Source: Opitutia bacterium
Lineage (GTDB): Bacteria > Verrucomicrobiota > Verrucomicrobiia > Opitutales > Opitutaceae
NCBI GenBank assembly: GCA_003157575.1
Contig: PMKA01000470.1
Location: 1 to 6,005 of the forward strand
Length of the DNA stretch: 6,005 bases
Reading direction: 5' to 3'
Under the pieces are notes generated by a model, which saw only the letters and a list, made by a program, of their open reading frames with translations, was not told the origin of the DNA and did no database searches. This document shows positions 4,603 to 6,005 of this stretch, piece by piece. Positions within the stretch are counted from its first letter, which is position 1, and every line of letters begins with the position of its first letter. The position numbers and the translations under genes were made by a program.

Positions 4603-6005
4603 CGCTCGTAATCCAGATACGGGGCGAGCCATTTCTCCGCCTCGGAGACTGCGATCGCCTTACGGGTGGCGTAGTCTTCGATCTGGTCTTTTCCCAGCTT
4701 GCCGACGGCGAAATATTTCGCCTCGGGATTGTTGAAATAGAGTCCGCTCACGCTGCTGGCCGGGGCCATGGCGAAACTCTCAGTGAGGGTGATCCCGGTG
4801 GCGGCCTCGGCGCCGAGCAGATCAAAGAGCTGGCGTTTTTCGACATGATCCGGGCAGGCGGGATAACCCGGCGCCGGGCGGATGCCTCGGTATTTCTCGT
4901 GGATCGTCTGCTCCATCGTCAGATTTTCCGCACGGCCGTAGCCGCAGAAATCGCGGGCGCGCTTGTGCATCAACTCGGCGAGCGCCTCCGCGAGACGGTC
5001 GCCGAGCGCCTGGGCCATGATCGCGGAATAGTCGTCGTGCGCGGCGCGGAATTCCGCGGCGAAAGGCTCGACGCCATGGCCCGAGGTCACGGCAAATCCG
5101 CCGATGTAATCAAGCCGGCCGGAGTCCTTCGGCGCGATGAAATCAGCGAGCGCATGGTTGAATTGAGCGGCCGGTTTTTCGATTTGCTGGCGCAGGGAAT
5201 GGAACGTGGTCAGGAGCCGGCTCCTCGATGGGTCGGCGTAAACCTCAATGTCGTCGCCCACGGCGTTGGCGGGCCAGAATCCTATGACGGCCTTTGCGAC
5301 GTAGCGTTTTTCGGCGACGATCCGGTCGAGGAGTTTCCGGGCATCCTCGAAGAGTCTGACGGCCGTGGGACCAACTGCGGGATCCGAGAGCAGATCGGGA
5401 TAACGGCCGTGCAGTTCCCATGCGCTGAAGAACGGTCCCCAGTCGATGTAGGGCACGATTTCATCGAGCGGCACAGAGGAGAAGACCCGGGTCCCGAGGA
5501 ATTCGGGCGTGGGAATGTCAACAGAGCTCCAATCGACCGGGGTGCGGCGGCGCCGGGCCTCGTCGATTGAAAGCAGCGGACGGCGCGACCGTTGCGCCGC
5601 GTACTCCTTGCGCTGGCGCTCCTGCCGGGCCGCGATGTCGGCGAGAAACGCCGGCTTGTTTTCAGGGTTGAGCAGTGAACTGGCGACGTTGACGACGCGG
5701 GAGGCGTCGAGCACATGCACGACACCGGCGGCGTATTCCGGCGCGATCTTGACCGCTGTGTGAGCCGCGCTGGTCGTCGCGCCGCCGATGAGCAGCGGAA
5801 CCGTGAAGCCCGAACGCGTCATCTCGCGGGCGACATGCACCATTTCATCAAGGGAGGGCGTGATCAGGCCCGAGAGGCCGATCAGGTCCGCCTGTCGCTC
5901 GCGGGCGGCGGCCAGAATCTTGTCGCATGGGGTCATGACGCCGAGGTCGGTGACCTCGTAATTGTTGCAGGCGAGCACCACGCCGACGATGTTTTTGCCG
6001 ATGTC
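4599..6005 (-). CDS. metH: Cobalamin-dependent methionine synthase, C-terminal part
   Basis: The frame is open from the window end for 468 codons to TAA at 4601-4599. The N-terminal homocysteine and folate domains lie outside the window. The protein transfers a methyl group from methyltetrahydrofolate to homocysteine through cobalamin, in the cytoplasm. The first residues, [18 protein letters not shown], follow directly after the cobalt-ligand His of the DxHDIGKN motif (His759 in E. coli), whose codon falls just beyond the edge. The B12 domain continues with [15 protein letters not shown] (Ser51 here matches Ser810 of the ligand triad) and LLIGGATTS. From about residue 150 the AdoMet-binding reactivation domain follows, with [14 protein letters not shown] (Asp188 matching Asp946), [21 protein letters not shown] (376-385, Arg376 matching Arg1134) and KYFAVG (Tyr431 matching Tyr1189). 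It ends in [10 protein letters not shown], like the E. coli C-terminus, so the 3' end is intact. A GTG at 5981 is internal, not a start. Confidence 0.97.
   Translation of the reverse strand, partial: DIGKNIVGVVLACNNYEVTDLGVMTPCDKILAAARERQADLIGLSGLITPSLDEMVHVAREMTRSGFTVPLLIGGATTSAAHTAVKIAPEYAAGVVHVLDASRVVNVASSLLNPENKPAFLADIAARQERQRKEYAAQRSRRPLLSIDEARRRRTPVDWSSVDIPTPEFLGTRVFSSVPLDEIVPYIDWGPFFSAWELHGRYPDLLSDPAVGPTAVRLFEDARKLLDRIVAEKRYVAKAVIGFWPANAVGDDIEVYADPSRSRLLTTFHSLRQQIEKPAAQFNHALADFIAPKDSGRLDYIGGFAVTSGHGVEPFAAEFRAAHDDYSAIMAQALGDRLAEALAELMHKRARDFCGYGRAENLTMEQTIHEKYRGIRPAPGYPACPDHVEKRQLFDLLGAEAATGITLTESFAMAPASSVSGLYFNNPEAKYFAVGKLGKDQIEDYATRKAIAVSEAEKWLAPYLDYER

Noticed and set aside
5979..5981. 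GTG as the start codon of a 460-residue methionine synthase
   Set aside because: The frame stays open upstream to the window end and encodes DIGKNIVG, which belongs inside the conserved B12-binding motif. The gene simply runs past the edge.

Overview
The window is strongly GC-rich bacterial DNA with four protein-coding genes, all on the minus strand. Reading in the direction of transcription, from high to low coordinates, they are: the C-terminal part of cobalamin-dependent methionine synthase (metH, 4599-6005, upstream part outside the window); a complete exported glycoside hydrolase family 3 enzyme of the BglX type (2054-4363); a complete PadR-family regulator (1162-1488); and the N-terminal part of an ADOP-type, MacB/FtsX-like ABC permease (1-1092, running off the window start). 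The PadR-permease pairing is typical of Acidobacteria and Verrucomicrobia. With the GC content, the GH3 type and the repeats, an Opitutaceae-like verrucomicrobium is my best guess. That is inference from style, not from a marker gene.

Layout: 1-1092 permease; 1093-1161 a short gap; 1162-1488 padR; 1489-1550 a compact control region with three CCCTAG half-sites and a TTGACA box; 1551-1800 non-coding sequence with a period-9 minisatellite and a small hairpin; 1801-2040 eight tandem copies of a 30-bp unit; 2054-4363 GH3; 4364-4461 GH3 leader; 4462-4602 a perfect 18-bp inverted repeat and a 64-bp tandem duplication that includes the metH stop codon; 4599-6005 metH.

The genes form three functional blocks. 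MetH makes methionine from homocysteine in the cytoplasm. GH3 probably releases glucose or a related sugar from beta-linked oligosaccharides in the periplasm. PadR and the permease form a likely self-regulated operon that may respond to an envelope or toxic-compound signal. I see no evidence that the three blocks work together.

The least explained part is the repeat family. The core ACTCGCTCACGCTCGCAGCC occurs as an array just after the GH3 stop and again, in both orientations, at the metH stop. It looks like a REP/BIME-type intergenic element that settles at gene 3' ends. I found no convincing new multi-gene system.
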